DNA of 64,000 bases from Janibacter sp. DB-40 (GCF_029510815.1 NZ_CP120360.1:1550001-1614000); one strand, 5' to 3'; numbered from the stretch's first letter, positions 38,533-47,979 are shown. Program-made: numbers and translations. The notes: generated from the sequence alone by a model not told the origin.

Positions 38533-40023
38533 ATGACGTCTGTGTGGCTGCAGGACCGGGAGCCCTTCCCATCGGACTCGCTCGACGGGGGCAGGGTCCA
38601 GGACGTCGTCGTGGGCGCGGGGATCACCGGCCTGGTGACTGCCCTGCTCCTCGCCCGTGCCGGCCGGCAGGTGGTCGTCCTCGAGGCCCGCACGCCGGGC
38701 GCCGTCACGACCGGCAACTCCACCGCCAAGGTGTCGCTCCTCCAGGCGACGCGCTACTCCCAACTGCTGGGCAGGCACTCCGAGGACGTCGTGCGCGCGT
38801 ACGTCGAGGGCAACCGGGAGGGCCGGGACTGGTTGCTGCGCTACTGCGCGGAGCACGACGTGGGCGTGCTCCGGCGTCCGGCCGTGACCTATGCGTCCGA
38901 TGACGGAGAGGGCCTGCGCCGGGCCAAGGAGGAGCACGAGGCGGCGCGGCGCCTCGACCTGGGGGTGCGGTGGGAGCACGACCTTCCGGTGCCCTTCCCC
39001 ACGTCCGGGGGCACGGTCCTCGACGACCAGGCCGAGGTCGACCCGATGGCCCTCGTGGATGCGCTCGTGCGGGACCTGCGCGACCACGGTGGGCGGGTGG
39101 TCACCGGGACGCGCGTGCGCGGGGTCACCGGAACGGGGCAGCTGACCGTCCAGTGCCGGGGCGGGTCGTCAGTGGTGTGTGACCAGCTCGTCCTCGCCAC
39201 CGGGACACCGGTCCTCGACCGGGGTCTGCACTTCGCCCGGCTCAGCCCGGAGCGTTCCTACGCGCTCGCCCTGGAGCACCCGGCTCCGCCGGAGATGATG
39301 CTCATCTCGTCCCACGGGCCCAGCCGGTCCCTGCGTGATGCCCGGGCCGGCGACGCGCGGCTGTTGCTCGTCGGCGGGGAGGGCCACACCGTCGGACGCA
39401 CCGACTCCGAGCGCCTGCACGTGGACCGGCTGCGCCGATGGACCCGGGAGCACTTCCCCGAGGCGACGGAGGTCGCGCACTGGTCGGCACAGGACTACGT
39501 CTCGCACGACCTGCTCCCCGTCATCGACACGATGCCCGGCAGCTCGGAGCGCATCCACGTGGCCACCGGGTACGGCAAGTGGGGCATGACCAACGGCGTC
39601 GCGGCCGCGCTCGCGACGGCGGCGCGCATCCTCGACGGCCGCGTGCCGTGGGCGCAGAGGCTGCAGGACCGACCGGTACGGGCGGGTGCCGTGCGTGGGT
39701 TCGCCACCATCAATGCCGGGGTGGTCGCCTCCGGAGTCAGGCATGCCGCCGGTGCCGCCCTGCGGCCCCTCGACGAGACACCCCCGAGCGAGGGGAAGGG
39801 GGTGGTGGGCCGCCGTGGGCCCGTGCCCACGGCGGTGTCCACCGTCGATGGGCGCACCTGTGCCCTCTCGGCCGTGTGCACCCACCTCGGTGGTGTCGTG
39901 GAGTGGAACGACGTCGAGCAGTCCTGGGACTGCTCGCTGCACGGCTCCCGCTTCAGCCACTCCGGGGAGGTGCTGGAAGGACCGGCGACCCGCCCCCTTC
40001 GCCCTGCCCGCGGGAGCGACTGA
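38533..40023 (+). CDS. FAD-dependent oxidoreductase with C-terminal Rieske [2Fe-2S] domain
   Basis: 496 aa. A DAO-type flavin domain (VVVGAGITGLVTALLLARAG near residue 26, TTGNSTAKVSLLQ, and the closing ATGYGKWGMTNGVAAAL) is followed by a Rieske domain. The cluster ligands of the latter read CTHLGG and WDCSLHGSRF. Such fusions are soluble and their substrate is not known. A GAGAGGAA ribosome site precedes ATG 38533. The gene is downstream of the tRNA terminator and 118 nt from the convergent PRC-barrel gene. Confidence 0.9.
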   Translation: MTSVWLQDREPFPSDSLDGGRVQDVVVGAGITGLVTALLLARAGRQVVVLEARTPGAVTTGNSTAKVSLLQATRYSQLLGRHSEDVVRAYVEGNREGRDWLLRYCAEHDVGVLRRPAVTYASDDGEGLRRAKEEHEAARRLDLGVRWEHDLPVPFPTSGGTVLDDQAEVDPMALVDALVRDLRDHGGRVVTGTRVRGVTGTGQLTVQCRGGSSVVCDQLVLATGTPVLDRGLHFARLSPERSYALALEHPAPPEMMLISSHGPSRSLRDARAGDARLLLVGGEGHTVGRTDSERLHVDRLRRWTREHFPEATEVAHWSAQDYVSHDLLPVIDTMPGSSERIHVATGYGKWGMTNGVAAALATAARILDGRVPWAQRLQDRPVRAGAVRGFATINAGVVASGVRHAAGAALRPLDETPPSEGKGVVGRRGPVPTAVSTVDGRTCALSAVCTHLGGVVEWNDVEQSWDCSLHGSRFSHSGEVLEGPATRPLRPARGSD

Positions 40024-40140
40024 CCGCCGACGACGCAGCCGGCTCACCGGGGTCAGGGCAGGGGACTACGGGGCTCCACGCCCTGCTGGTGGTGTCGACG
40101 TACGGTGCCGCCCGGCCAACGTCAGGAGGTCGGGGAGCAG

Positions 40141-40461
40141 TCAGTGTCCGGACCAGTAGACGTGGAGGTCCAGCTCCTGCCGGGCGGTCATCGCGCTTCC
40201 CAACCAAATCTGGGGCGAATCCCGCAGAGTCCTCCGCGACACCGGCACGACCAGTCCCCGGGTCGTCCGGAGCAGGAGTGCACACGGGAGCGCCCGGTGT
40301 CTCGGCAGGAGGCCGCGCAGGCTGACCACCACCCACTCGGGGACGGCCGACTCGGCGTCCGCCAGGACGTCGACGATGTGCCCGAGGAGCTGTCCGGTGG
40401 TGCTGCGGACCTCGTGCCCGAGGTAGGAGCGGATCGCCATGTCCGGAATGTGCACGGCCAC
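40141..40461 (-). CDS. PRC-barrel domain protein
   Basis: 106 aa, one PRC-barrel: SYLGHEVRSTTGQLLGHIVDVL, then PEWVVVSLRG and LLLRTTRGLVVPVS. Such small proteins are common stress-associated or RNA/protein-binding adaptors; no enzyme function. GTG at 40461 is chosen because GAGGAGGGG lies ~4 nt upstream; the frame start at 40551 has no such site. It is divergent from the sigma factor gene. Confidence 0.75.
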   Translation of the reverse strand: MAVHIPDMAIRSYLGHEVRSTTGQLLGHIVDVLADAESAVPEWVVVSLRGLLPRHRALPCALLLRTTRGLVVPVSRRTLRDSPQIWLGSAMTARQELDLHVYWSGH

Positions 40462-40675
40462 GTCCCCTCCTCGGTCGGGTGCTGGAGGCTCGGGCGAGTG
40501 CCGGAGCCGCGTGTCGGTCTGTCCGGCCCTACCCGTCCTCCGGGTCGCCATGCGTTCGTTGCGCGATCAACCTCCGCGGATCGGTTGCATGCCGCGGATC
40601 ACTGTGGTTGTCTGAAGATCGTTGTCGGCTCGAGACCGTGGCTGGCGTGGTTCTTTTTGAGGAAGAGGCCGCACC

Positions 40676-41476
40676 TTGTCCGTTACATCGCAGCAGAGCA
40701 CAACCGAGAGTCGGGACCGTGAGTCCGTCGAACTCCTGGCGCAGGCGTGCGCCGAGCCGGATCCAGCGCAGGCCAGTCGATTGCGCGAGCGCGTCGTCCT
40801 GGCGAACCGGGGCCTGGCCGACACGCTGGCGCGCCGCTTCGAGGGGCGCGGCATCGAGGTCGACGACCTGCACCAGGTCGCGATGCTCGGCCTCGTCCAG
40901 GCGGCACGGCGCTACCGCCCCGACAAGGGCCACGGGTTCACGGCCTTCGCCGCGCCGACCATCACGGGCGAGCTCAAACGCTACTTCCGGGACCACGGGT
41001 GGGCGGTGCGTCCGCCGCGGGCCCTGCAGGAGATGCACCAGCAGGTCCGGGAGACCTCGGCCGCCCTGAGCCAGGAGCTCCAGCGCGACGTCACCGATGC
41101 CGAGGTCGCCGACGAGCTCGACATCGACGTCGCCGAGGTGCGTGCCGCACGGGCGGCAGGGGACCGGTACCGCTCGACCTCGCTGGACGCCCCGATCCGG
41201 GCCTCCGGCCCGGTGCTGTCCGAGACACTGGCCGCGGACGACGGCGAGGAGTCCTACGACAAGGTCGTCACGCTGATCTCGTTGCGCGCGGCGATGGAGG
41301 ACCTCGACGGGCGCGAGCGGCAGATCCTGCGGCTGCGCTTCTCCGCCGACCTCACCCAGCAGGAGATCGGGGAGCGGATCGGGGTGAGCCAGATGCAGGT
41401 CTCGCGCATCCTCAGCTCCGTCTGCCGCCGACTGCGCACGCGCATCGACGGACGGGAGCCGGTCTCGACGGGCTGA
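40676..41476 (+). CDS. RNA polymerase sigma factor, SigB/SigF/SigG (group 3) family
   Basis: 266 aa with regions 2, 3 and 4 in order: LANRGLADTLARRFEGRGIEVDDLHQVAMLGL is region 2 (split by position ~45-77), GLVQAARRYRPDKG and FAAPTITGELKRYFRDH region 2.3-2.4, DVTDAEVADELDID region 3, and DLTQQEIGERIGVSQMQVSRIL region 4.2. TTG at 40676 is preceded by GAGGAAGAGG. No anti-sigma or anti-anti-sigma gene is adjacent. It probably directs stress or late-phase genes; which one is unknown. Confidence 0.9.
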   Translation: MSVTSQQSTTESRDRESVELLAQACAEPDPAQASRLRERVVLANRGLADTLARRFEGRGIEVDDLHQVAMLGLVQAARRYRPDKGHGFTAFAAPTITGELKRYFRDHGWAVRPPRALQEMHQQVRETSAALSQELQRDVTDAEVADELDIDVAEVRAARAAGDRYRSTSLDAPIRASGPVLSETLAADDGEESYDKVVTLISLRAAMEDLDGRERQILRLRFSADLTQQEIGERIGVSQMQVSRILSSVCRRLRTRIDGREPVSTG

Positions 41477-41534
41477 GTCCTCGCCACGCCCGGACGACGG
41501 TGTCCGGGGAGCCGGACGGGTGCGACACCCGAGG

Positions 41535-42392
41535 TCACCAGGTCCAGGTGAACCCGTAGGCGCCCGGGTCGGCGTCCTCCAGGACGAGTGCCGCCTGCAG
41601 GGTGTCGTCGAGCGGGACGGGGTCGAGGAACTCGAAGTCCTTCCCCGGCGCCTTCTGCACGCGGCGCAGCGTCGCGGGCGGGGCGGCGAACTCGACCGAG
41701 ACGACGATGCTCCTCGTCGTGTGCGGCGCGCCCCAGATGAACCCGTCGGAGTAGCCGAGGGTGCCGTCCTCGTCGGGGTGGGAGATCACCTCGTACTCGT
41801 AGGCGTGGGACTGGCCCTTGGTGAGGGGGCGCGGCAGGTCCACCCCGAAGACGGTGACGTTGCTGTCCTCGAAGTCCCACCGTCCGGACAGCCGACAGCC
41901 CCGCAGGGGCACGAAGTCCAGGCGGGCGGCCGTGGTGTGCTCGTCGCCGTTCTGGACGTTGAAGACCCGCTCGAGCCCGTGCTCGACCGCCTCCAGCGCG
42001 ACCTGGCAGCGGGTCGTGGACATCCGGCGGTCCACGCCGATGGTGGTGTGCCAGGTCTGGTTGATCACCCGGTAGGCACCCAGGACCGAGCGGGTCATCG
42101 CATCGATCTGCTCCATCTCCGACAGGGTGGGGTCGACGAGGAGGCCGTCGTACCCGGGTTGGCGGGGTGTGGCCCACGCGTGCAAGAACTCGGCCTGGTC
42201 CTGCGGTGGGAGCCTCATCGCCAGGGCCAGCTGCTGCAGGGTGGCCAGCTGGGGGTGCTGGATCTCCCCGCGCTCCAGGCCACGGATCGTGCGCACGCTC
42301 ACCCCGGAGTCGTGACCGAGGTCGCTCTGCGTGGCGCCGTACCTCTGCCGCAGACTCCTCAGCAGGGCGCCGGCGCGGGCTGGATGACTCAT
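41535..42392 (-). CDS. XRE-family regulator with MmyB-like ligand domain
   Basis: 285 aa. The N-terminal helix-turn-helix (residues ~8-65; YGATQSDLGHDSGVSVRTIRGLE) is followed by a domain starting PGYDGLLVDPTLSEMEQIDAMTR. This resembles the PAS-like MmyB domain thought to bind fatty acids, though the C-terminal ~120 residues are atypical. ATG 42392 is chosen over the frame start 42521. A GC-rich spacer of 218 nt separates it from pabB, and no clear operator is seen. Confidence 0.75.
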   Translation of the reverse strand: MSHPARAGALLRSLRQRYGATQSDLGHDSGVSVRTIRGLERGEIQHPQLATLQQLALAMRLPPQDQAEFLHAWATPRQPGYDGLLVDPTLSEMEQIDAMTRSVLGAYRVINQTWHTTIGVDRRMSTTRCQVALEAVEHGLERVFNVQNGDEHTTAARLDFVPLRGCRLSGRWDFEDSNVTVFGVDLPRPLTKGQSHAYEYEVISHPDEDGTLGYSDGFIWGAPHTTRSIVVSVEFAAPPATLRRVQKAPGKDFEFLDPVPLDDTLQAALVLEDADPGAYGFTWTW

Positions 42393-42598
42393 GGCTCCAC
42401 CCTGCCGGAAATGGTCGGCCCCGTCGCCCCGGGTGGACCGTTCGGGCCGCTCCTTCCCCTCGAGGAGCGGCCCGCGGTCCTCCCCCCCGGAGCCAACCGT
42501 GGCCAACGCTAGGGGCTCCACCCAGCCGATGACCAGACTTCGTGACCGAATTGCCGCTGGGTTGCCGCTCCCGGCACGACCCCGTCACGGTGGGCCTC

Positions 42599-42610
42599 TA
42601 TCCTTCCGGC
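42599..42610 (+). promoter_or_regulatory. Leaderless promoter of pabB
   Basis: TATCCT at 42599-42604 and 6 nt precede GTG 42611. This argues for that start instead of the in-frame GTG at 42542, whose first 23 codons look non-coding. Confidence 0.5.
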
Positions 42611-43633
42611 GTGGAGTTCGCGCGATTCGGGTCGACGACGTGGTCCGACCCGGTGGAGGTCAGCCACGATGCGAGTGACCTCGAGCGTGGCTCGTGGGTC
42701 GTGGTGGTCACCTTCGAGGGCGAGCTGACCGCCGTCCGTTTCGCCCACCGCGACGAAGGGGGCGGGGCACCGGGCCGTGCCGAGCGGTGGCCGGGCGTGG
42801 CCGGCTGGCGGGCGAGTCTGGACCGGGCGGGGTACGTGGCCGGGGTCGAGGAGATCCGTCGGCGGATCGCCGCCGGGACCGTCTACCAGGTGAACCTCAC
42901 GACCATGCTCGAGACGCACCTGCCCCCGGACGCACACCTGCCCGACCTCGCCGCACGACTCGCGAGAGGCAACCCCGCCCCCTTCGCCGGGACCGTCCAC
43001 GTGCCCTCGGCGGGGCTGGACCTCGTCACCGCCTCCCCGGAGCGCTACGTGGCCCGCAGCGGCGACCGGCTGCTGTCCAGCCCGATCAAGGGCACCGCGC
43101 CGACGCCTGAGCAGATGCTGACCAAGGACGTCGCGGAGAACGTGATGATCGTCGACCTCGTGCGGCACGACCTGCAGCAGGTCTGCTCGGCGGGGAGCGT
43201 CGTCGTCGAGCGGCTGTGCGCACCGGAGGCGCACCCTGGGTTGGTCCATCTCGTCAGCGACGTCGCCGGACGGCTGCGCCCGGACGTCACCTGGGCGGAC
43301 GTCCTCGGGGCGACCTTCCCGCCCGGGTCGGTCAGCGGCGCGCCGAAGTCGAGCGCCCTGCAGGCGATCGCCGACCTCGAGACGGCCCCGCGGGGTCCCT
43401 ACTGCGGCGCCCTCGGGTGGATCGAGCGGGATGACGACGGATGCGCGACCGGGGAACTCGCGGTGGGGATCCGGACGTTCTGTGCGACGACGGCCCCGGA
43501 CGGGGGACGACTGCTGCGCTTCGGGACGGGAGCGGGCATCACGTGGTCCTCGGACCCGGAGGGGGAGTGGGCCGAGTGCGAGCTCAAGACCCGGGTCCTG
43601 ATGGATCTGGCATCTGGAAGAGTAGGGCCATGA
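42611..43633 (+). CDS. pabB: Aminodeoxychorismate synthase component I
   Basis: 340 aa, chorismate-binding enzyme making 4-amino-4-deoxychorismate for folate. Signature blocks: GTVYQVNLTTMLE, SPERYVARSGDRLLSSPIKGTAPTP (split), NVMIVDLVRHDLQQVC, FPPGSVSGAPKSSALQ and YCGALGWI. The glutamine amidotransferase half (PabA) is not fused or adjacent. pabC overlaps its stop (ATGA), a two-step pABA module. The short N-terminus is discussed with the promoter entry. Confidence 0.93.
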   Translation: MEFARFGSTTWSDPVEVSHDASDLERGSWVVVVTFEGELTAVRFAHRDEGGGAPGRAERWPGVAGWRASLDRAGYVAGVEEIRRRIAAGTVYQVNLTTMLETHLPPDAHLPDLAARLARGNPAPFAGTVHVPSAGLDLVTASPERYVARSGDRLLSSPIKGTAPTPEQMLTKDVAENVMIVDLVRHDLQQVCSAGSVVVERLCAPEAHPGLVHLVSDVAGRLRPDVTWADVLGATFPPGSVSGAPKSSALQAIADLETAPRGPYCGALGWIERDDDGCATGELAVGIRTFCATTAPDGGRLLRFGTGAGITWSSDPEGEWAECELKTRVLMDLASGRVGP

Positions 43634-44475
43634 GCGACGTACGGGTGTGGGTCAACGGATCGATCGTGGGGCCGGACGAGCCGTCCCTGGCCGCACTCGA
43701 CCACGGCGTGACCGTGGGTGACGGGGCCTTCGAGACGTGCAAGATCGTCGACGGCGAGGTCTTCGCCGCCGATCGCCACCTCGCGCGCATGGACCGCACG
43801 CTCGCCGGCCTGGGCCTGCCCGCCGCCGACCGGGACCTGCTCCGGCAGGGCATCGACGCCGTGCTGGGGGACGGGGAGCGGATCGCCCTCGGCCGGCTGC
43901 GCTACACGATCACGGCGGGGCCGGGGCCGCTCGGCTCCGACCGGGGCGAGCAGGGGATGAGCTACATCGTCACGGCGGCGGAGGTCGGCCCCCTCGCGCG
44001 GACGACGGCCGTCGCGACGGTGCCGTGGACCCGCAACGAGCGGGCCGCCACCGCGGGACTGAAGACGACCTCGTACGCGGAGAACGTCATCTCGCTCGCG
44101 CACGCGAAGGGAAAGGGCGGGACGGAGGCGATCCTCGCCAACACCCGCGGTGAGCTGTGCGAGGGCACCGGCAGCAACATCTTCGTCGTCGTTGACGGGG
44201 TGCTGCGCACACCGCCGCTGGAGAGCGGTTGCCTTGCCGGCGTCACCCGCGCGCTGACCATCGAGTGGGCCCGGGAGATCGGCGTCGAGGTGCGCGAGGA
44301 GGCCCTGCCCCTGACGGTGCTCGAGACCGCTGAGGAGATCTTCCTCACCAGCAGCACGCGGGACGTCCAGCCCGTCCACGCCGTCGACGGGCGTGAGCTG
44401 CCGGCTCCCGGACCCGTCACCGCCCGTGTCCAGGAGGCCTTCGTGAAGGCCGCGACCGCCACGATCAACCCGTGA
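43630..44475 (+). CDS. pabC: Aminodeoxychorismate lyase (PLP class IV)
   Basis: 281 aa, fold-type IV PLP enzyme releasing pyruvate to give 4-aminobenzoate. ALDHGVTVGDGAFETCKI near residue 23, LGRLRYTITAGPGPLGS, and the PLP lysine in AGLKTTSYAENV are visible; EEIFLTSSTRDVQPV closes the active site. The branched-chain aminotransferase group shares this fold, but coupling to pabB decides the call. GTGA overlap with the next gene. Confidence 0.92.
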   Translation: MSDVRVWVNGSIVGPDEPSLAALDHGVTVGDGAFETCKIVDGEVFAADRHLARMDRTLAGLGLPAADRDLLRQGIDAVLGDGERIALGRLRYTITAGPGPLGSDRGEQGMSYIVTAAEVGPLARTTAVATVPWTRNERAATAGLKTTSYAENVISLAHAKGKGGTEAILANTRGELCEGTGSNIFVVVDGVLRTPPLESGCLAGVTRALTIEWAREIGVEVREEALPLTVLETAEEIFLTSSTRDVQPVHAVDGRELPAPGPVTARVQEAFVKAATATINP

Positions 44476-45062
44476 GCCCGACGGAGAGCACCATGACCGC
44501 CGAGTCGTCGACACCCGAGAAGGAGTCCCCGGGGCGCACGGCCGATGGCCGGCGCAAGACCTACCGGGTCGTGCGCGACGAGCAGCACGCCGTCGTGCGC
44601 CAGGAGCTGCTGGACCGCTTCGGCTCGGACGGGCGGATCGACGCGCACGAGGACCCGATCCGGTGGCGGCGCGCCATCCGCACCAACCCGATGACCGGGA
44701 CGATCTACCGTGTCGTCGTCGCCGTGGTCGGTCTGGCGCTGATCGTGGCCGGGATGCCCCTGGTCCCGCTCGTCGGCCCCGGCTGGGCGATCATCTTCAT
44801 CGGGTTGTTCCTGTGGAGCACCGAGTTCATGTGGGCCCGCCGCGTGACGCAGTACGTCAAGGCCGAGGTCAAGGCCTTCGAGCAGTACACGCGGGCGCTG
44901 CCCTGGCGGGCGAAGATCCCGCTGCTCATCGCCTCCGCCGTCTTCGGGTGGCTGTGCTTCTGGCTGGCCCTGACCATCACCGGCATCCCGGGGTGGCTGC
45001 CGGACCACCTCGAGGACCTGCTCCTGCAGGTGCCCGGCATCGAGCTGATCCCGCCGCGGTGA
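44472..45062 (+). CDS. PGPGW-type (TIGR02611 family) membrane protein
   Basis: 196 aa actinobacterial membrane protein of unknown function. A charged N-terminal ~75 residues precede two hydrophobic hairpins; the first carries VPLVGPGWAIIFIGLFLW, the PGPGW-type signature, and the second GWLCFWLALTITGIPGWLP. GTG 44472 overlaps the pabC stop; ATG 44493 is an alternative. Co-transcription with pab genes need not mean a folate role. Confidence 0.8.
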   Translation: MSPTESTMTAESSTPEKESPGRTADGRRKTYRVVRDEQHAVVRQELLDRFGSDGRIDAHEDPIRWRRAIRTNPMTGTIYRVVVAVVGLALIVAGMPLVPLVGPGWAIIFIGLFLWSTEFMWARRVTQYVKAEVKAFEQYTRALPWRAKIPLLIASAVFGWLCFWLALTITGIPGWLPDHLEDLLLQVPGIELIPPR

Positions 45063-45079
45063 GACACGAAGGGGGCCGA

Positions 45080-45110
45080 TTGGCACGTTCGTGAGCCCGC
45101 CGGGTACTCT
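45080..45110 (+). promoter_or_regulatory. Promoter of tRNA-Val (CAC)
   Basis: TTGGCA (45080-45085), a 19-nt spacer and TACTCT (45105-45110) end 39 nt before the tRNA. Confidence 0.45.
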
Positions 45111-45149
45111 GCTCGGGTTGCCCGGCCGGGACGCTGGTCGGGAAGCCAC

Positions 45150-45226
45150 GGACGTATAGCTCAGTTGGTTAGAGCGTTCGCTTCACACGCGAAAGGTCAG
45201 GGGTTCGAGTCCCTTTACGTCCACCA
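45150..45226 (+). tRNA. tRNA-Val (CAC), CCA encoded
   Basis: Acceptor GGACGTA/TACGTCC, discriminator A 45223, encoded CCA 45224-45226. The anticodon stem TTCGC/GCGAA encloses TTCACAC, giving CAC. D-arm GCTC-AGTTGGTTA-GAGC; T-stem AGGGG/CCCTT has one G-U pair. Second valine tRNA in the window. Confidence 0.95.
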
Positions 45227-45265
45227 CGAGACCGGCCCCGCACATCCGTGCGGGGCCGGTCTCGT
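45226..45265. terminator. Terminator between tRNA-Val and aldehyde dehydrogenase gene
   Basis: A perfect 18-bp stem (45226-45243 with 45248-45265) with loop ATCC, followed by TTGG. It begins at the last base of the tRNA CCA and ends 11 nt before the convergent gene's stop (45277), so it can serve both strands. Confidence 0.85.
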
Positions 45266-45276
45266 TTGGGGCGGGC

Positions 45277-46653
45277 TCACTTCGCGGCGACCCGTACCAG
45301 CTTCCGGTTGACGAACTCGTGCATCCCGTCGCGGGCCAGCTCGCGGCCGTAGCCGGAGCGCTTGACGCCGCCGAAGGGCAGTCCCGGCAGCGTCGTCCCG
45401 TGCTCGTTGACGTAGGCCATGCCGACGTCGAGCCGGGTGGCGACCTCCGCGGCCTTCTCCGGGTCGTCGCTCCACACCGAGCCGGACAGGCCGAAGGTGG
45501 ATGCGTTGGCCTGCTCCACCGCGGCGTCGACGTCGGTCATCCGGTAGACCATCGCCACCGGGCCGAAGAGCTCCTCGTCCCAGGCCCGCATGTCGGGCGT
45601 GATGCCGGTGAGCACGGTCGGCGCGTAGAACGCGCCGGGACCGTCCTGGGGCCGGCCGCCGGTGTGGACCGTCGCCCCCTTCGACACCGCGTCCTGCACC
45701 TGCTCGTGGAGGTCGTCGCGGGCCTGCATCGAGGACATCGGCCCCATCTGCGTCGCCTCGTCCAGAGGGTCGCCGACGACCGTCTTCTCGACGTTGCGCG
45801 TCAGCGCGGCGAGGAAGTCGTCGTGGATCTCGTCGGCGACGAAGATGCGCTTGGGCGAGTTGCACGCCTGACCGGCGTTGGACAGCCGCGCCTTCGCCGC
45901 GGTCCGCGCCATCGCCTCGACGTCGGCCGCATCGAGCACGATCATCGCGTCCGACCCGCCGAGCTCGAGCACCGACTTGGTCAGGTTCTTGCCCGCGGCC
46001 TCGGCCACCGAGGCGCCGGCGGCCTCGCTGCCGGTGAGCGAGACGCCCTGCACCCGGGGGTCGGCGATGACATCGGGGATGACGCTGCTGGGGGCGAGGA
46101 GGTTGACGAAGCCGCCGTCGGGCAGCCCCGCCTGCAGCAGGATCTCCTCCATGAGCGCGTTCGAGGCGGCACAGATCCCCGCGTGCTTGAGCAGGATCGT
46201 GTTGCCGATCATGAGATTCGGCGCGACGAAGCGTGCGACCTGGTAGTAGGGGTAGTTCCACGGCATGACGCCGAGCAACGCACCGACCGGCTCCTTGCGG
46301 ACCGCGCTGCTCATCGCGCCCTGCGGGTCGAGCTGCTCGTCCTCCAGCAGGGTCGGCCCGTGGTCGGCGTACCACCGGTAGATCGACCCGGCGAGCTGCA
46401 CCTCGCCCTTCGCCTCCTTCAGTGGCTTGCCCATCTCGACGGCGATGGTGCGGGCCAGCTCGTCGGCCCGCTCCTCGTACAGGTCCGCCGTGCGGCGCAG
46501 CACCTCGGCCCGCTCCTGCGCCGGGACGGTGCCCCACTGCTCGTACGCCGCGTGGGCACGGTCGACAGCGGCGATCGCGCCGTCACGGTCGAGGGCGTCG
46601 AAGGTGCGCTCCACCTCTCCGGTCGTCGGGTTCTCGGTGCGGTAGCTCGACAT
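45277..46653 (-). CDS. NAD(P)-dependent succinate-semialdehyde-type aldehyde dehydrogenase
   Basis: 458 aa ALDH fold, close in length to GabD1 of mycobacteria. PWNYPYYQVARFVAPNL, cofactor loop SLTGSEAAG, catalytic Glu in LELGGSDAMIVL and catalytic Cys in NAGQACNSPKRIF. The C-terminal GGVKRSGYGRELARDG is family-typical. The substrate is inferred by similarity to the GabD1 group; no gabT is adjacent. Start ATG 46653; the frame extension to 46959 is antisense to the next gene's leader. Confidence 0.88.
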   Translation of the reverse strand: MSSYRTENPTTGEVERTFDALDRDGAIAAVDRAHAAYEQWGTVPAQERAEVLRRTADLYEERADELARTIAVEMGKPLKEAKGEVQLAGSIYRWYADHGPTLLEDEQLDPQGAMSSAVRKEPVGALLGVMPWNYPYYQVARFVAPNLMIGNTILLKHAGICAASNALMEEILLQAGLPDGGFVNLLAPSSVIPDVIADPRVQGVSLTGSEAAGASVAEAAGKNLTKSVLELGGSDAMIVLDAADVEAMARTAAKARLSNAGQACNSPKRIFVADEIHDDFLAALTRNVEKTVVGDPLDEATQMGPMSSMQARDDLHEQVQDAVSKGATVHTGGRPQDGPGAFYAPTVLTGITPDMRAWDEELFGPVAMVYRMTDVDAAVEQANASTFGLSGSVWSDDPEKAAEVATRLDVGMAYVNEHGTTLPGLPFGGVKRSGYGRELARDGMHEFVNRKLVRVAAK

Positions 46654-46843
46654 GTCGTCCTCTCGTCGTTGCCTTCTGGCGTCACCTCTGCCTACCCGGC
46701 CGGGCCCACGACATGCACTGCACCGCCGGCTGCGGAGCGTCGTGCGCGCAGGACGGTGTGACATCCTCGTCACCGGCGACGCAGCCCGCCTCGTGCGTGC
46801 TGCCGCCAGTGCGCCCGGGTGCGTCCGACGAGCAGGGAGCCAG

Positions 46844-47959
46844 ATGTCGATCCACTGGAGCGAGGACGGCGTGGAGCACTCCGCCACGTGGCACTCGGAG
46901 AACGCCACACCCGCGCCCACGCGGGTGGTCCTCGTCGACGACACCACACGCGCGGACACCGCCTACCGCCTGGCCCGGAAGGGCACCGGTCTGCTCTGGC
47001 GGGGGGATTACCACAACGCGCGGCAGCTGCTGAAGGCGATGGATCGCCGGCTGCGCAGGCACGCGTCGCGGCGCGGGGGCACGGGGACGGACTTCGCGGC
47101 CCACCGCGCCGAACGCGCCGAGCGATCCCGCGTCCTGGGCATGCTCCTCGTCGAGCTGGAGGACGACCACTCGCTCCGGCTGCGGCGCGCTCCGGACGTG
47201 CGCGAGGCCTGTCACGGCGCCTACGGCGCACCCGCGGGAGGCATGTGCGTCGCCCTGCAGGAGCTGCTCGGCGTGATCGGTGCCCACCAGTGGCAGACGA
47301 AGGGGGTGCCGGTCCCGGCCCTCGATGCGTCCGTCCATCCGGGGTACGGGGTGTTCTCGCCGGTGCGCGGGGAGTACATCGACCTCGTCGCCACGGCACC
47401 GCTGCCCGTCGAGGCACCACGGGTATTCGACCTCGGGACCGGCACCGGGGTGCTGGCGGCGGTCCTGGCACGGCGCGGGGCCGCGCGGGTGGTCGCGACG
47501 GACATCAGCGGGCGGGCGGTGGCAGCAGCACGCGACACGATGACCAGGCTGGGCCTGGGGTCCACGGTGGACGTCATCGAGACCGACCTCTTCCCCCCGG
47601 GCCGGGCGGACCTGGTCGTGTGCAACCCGCCGTGGCTGCCCGGCGCACCCACGTCGACGCTCGAGGCCGGCATCTACGACCCCGACTCCGACATGCTGCG
47701 CCGGTTCCTCGGCGGACTCACCGGGCACCTCGAGCCCGGGGGAGAGGGATGGTTGGTCATCTCCGACCTCGCCGAGCACCTCGGCCTGCGCAGCCGCGAG
47801 GAGCTCCTCGCGCTGGTCGCCGACGCCGGGCTGCGCGTGGCCGGCCGGCACGACACCAGGCCCCGTCACGCTCGCGCCACGGACGCGAAGGACGCCCTCC
47901 ACGCCGCACGGCGGGCCGAGGTCACCTCGCTGTGGCGTCTCGTGCCAGCCACTGCCTGA
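46844..47959 (+). CDS. Class I SAM-dependent methyltransferase (HemK/RsmC-like N-methyltransferase type)
   Basis: 371 aa. The N-terminal ~180 residues have no recognised domain. The Rossmann methyltransferase part starts with VFDLGTGTGVLAAVLARRG near residue 198, DIS as acidic loop, and the N-methylation motif DLVVCNPPWLPG. The NPPW tetrad suggests methylation of an amide or exocyclic amine (Gln in release factors, or A/G in RNA). GCAGGGAG precedes ATG 46844; the ORF start at 46652 is in the divergent gene's promoter. The target is not predictable. Confidence 0.82.
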   Translation: MSIHWSEDGVEHSATWHSENATPAPTRVVLVDDTTRADTAYRLARKGTGLLWRGDYHNARQLLKAMDRRLRRHASRRGGTGTDFAAHRAERAERSRVLGMLLVELEDDHSLRLRRAPDVREACHGAYGAPAGGMCVALQELLGVIGAHQWQTKGVPVPALDASVHPGYGVFSPVRGEYIDLVATAPLPVEAPRVFDLGTGTGVLAAVLARRGAARVVATDISGRAVAAARDTMTRLGLGSTVDVIETDLFPPGRADLVVCNPPWLPGAPTSTLEAGIYDPDSDMLRRFLGGLTGHLEPGGEGWLVISDLAEHLGLRSREELLALVADAGLRVAGRHDTRPRHARATDAKDALHAARRAEVTSLWRLVPATA

Positions 47960-47979
47960 GCCCGATCATTCGCAACTGC

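Noticed and set aside
42542..42610. Upstream GTG start for pabB
   Set aside because: The extra 23 residues look untranslated, and TATCCT-N6-GTG at 42611 gives a better start.
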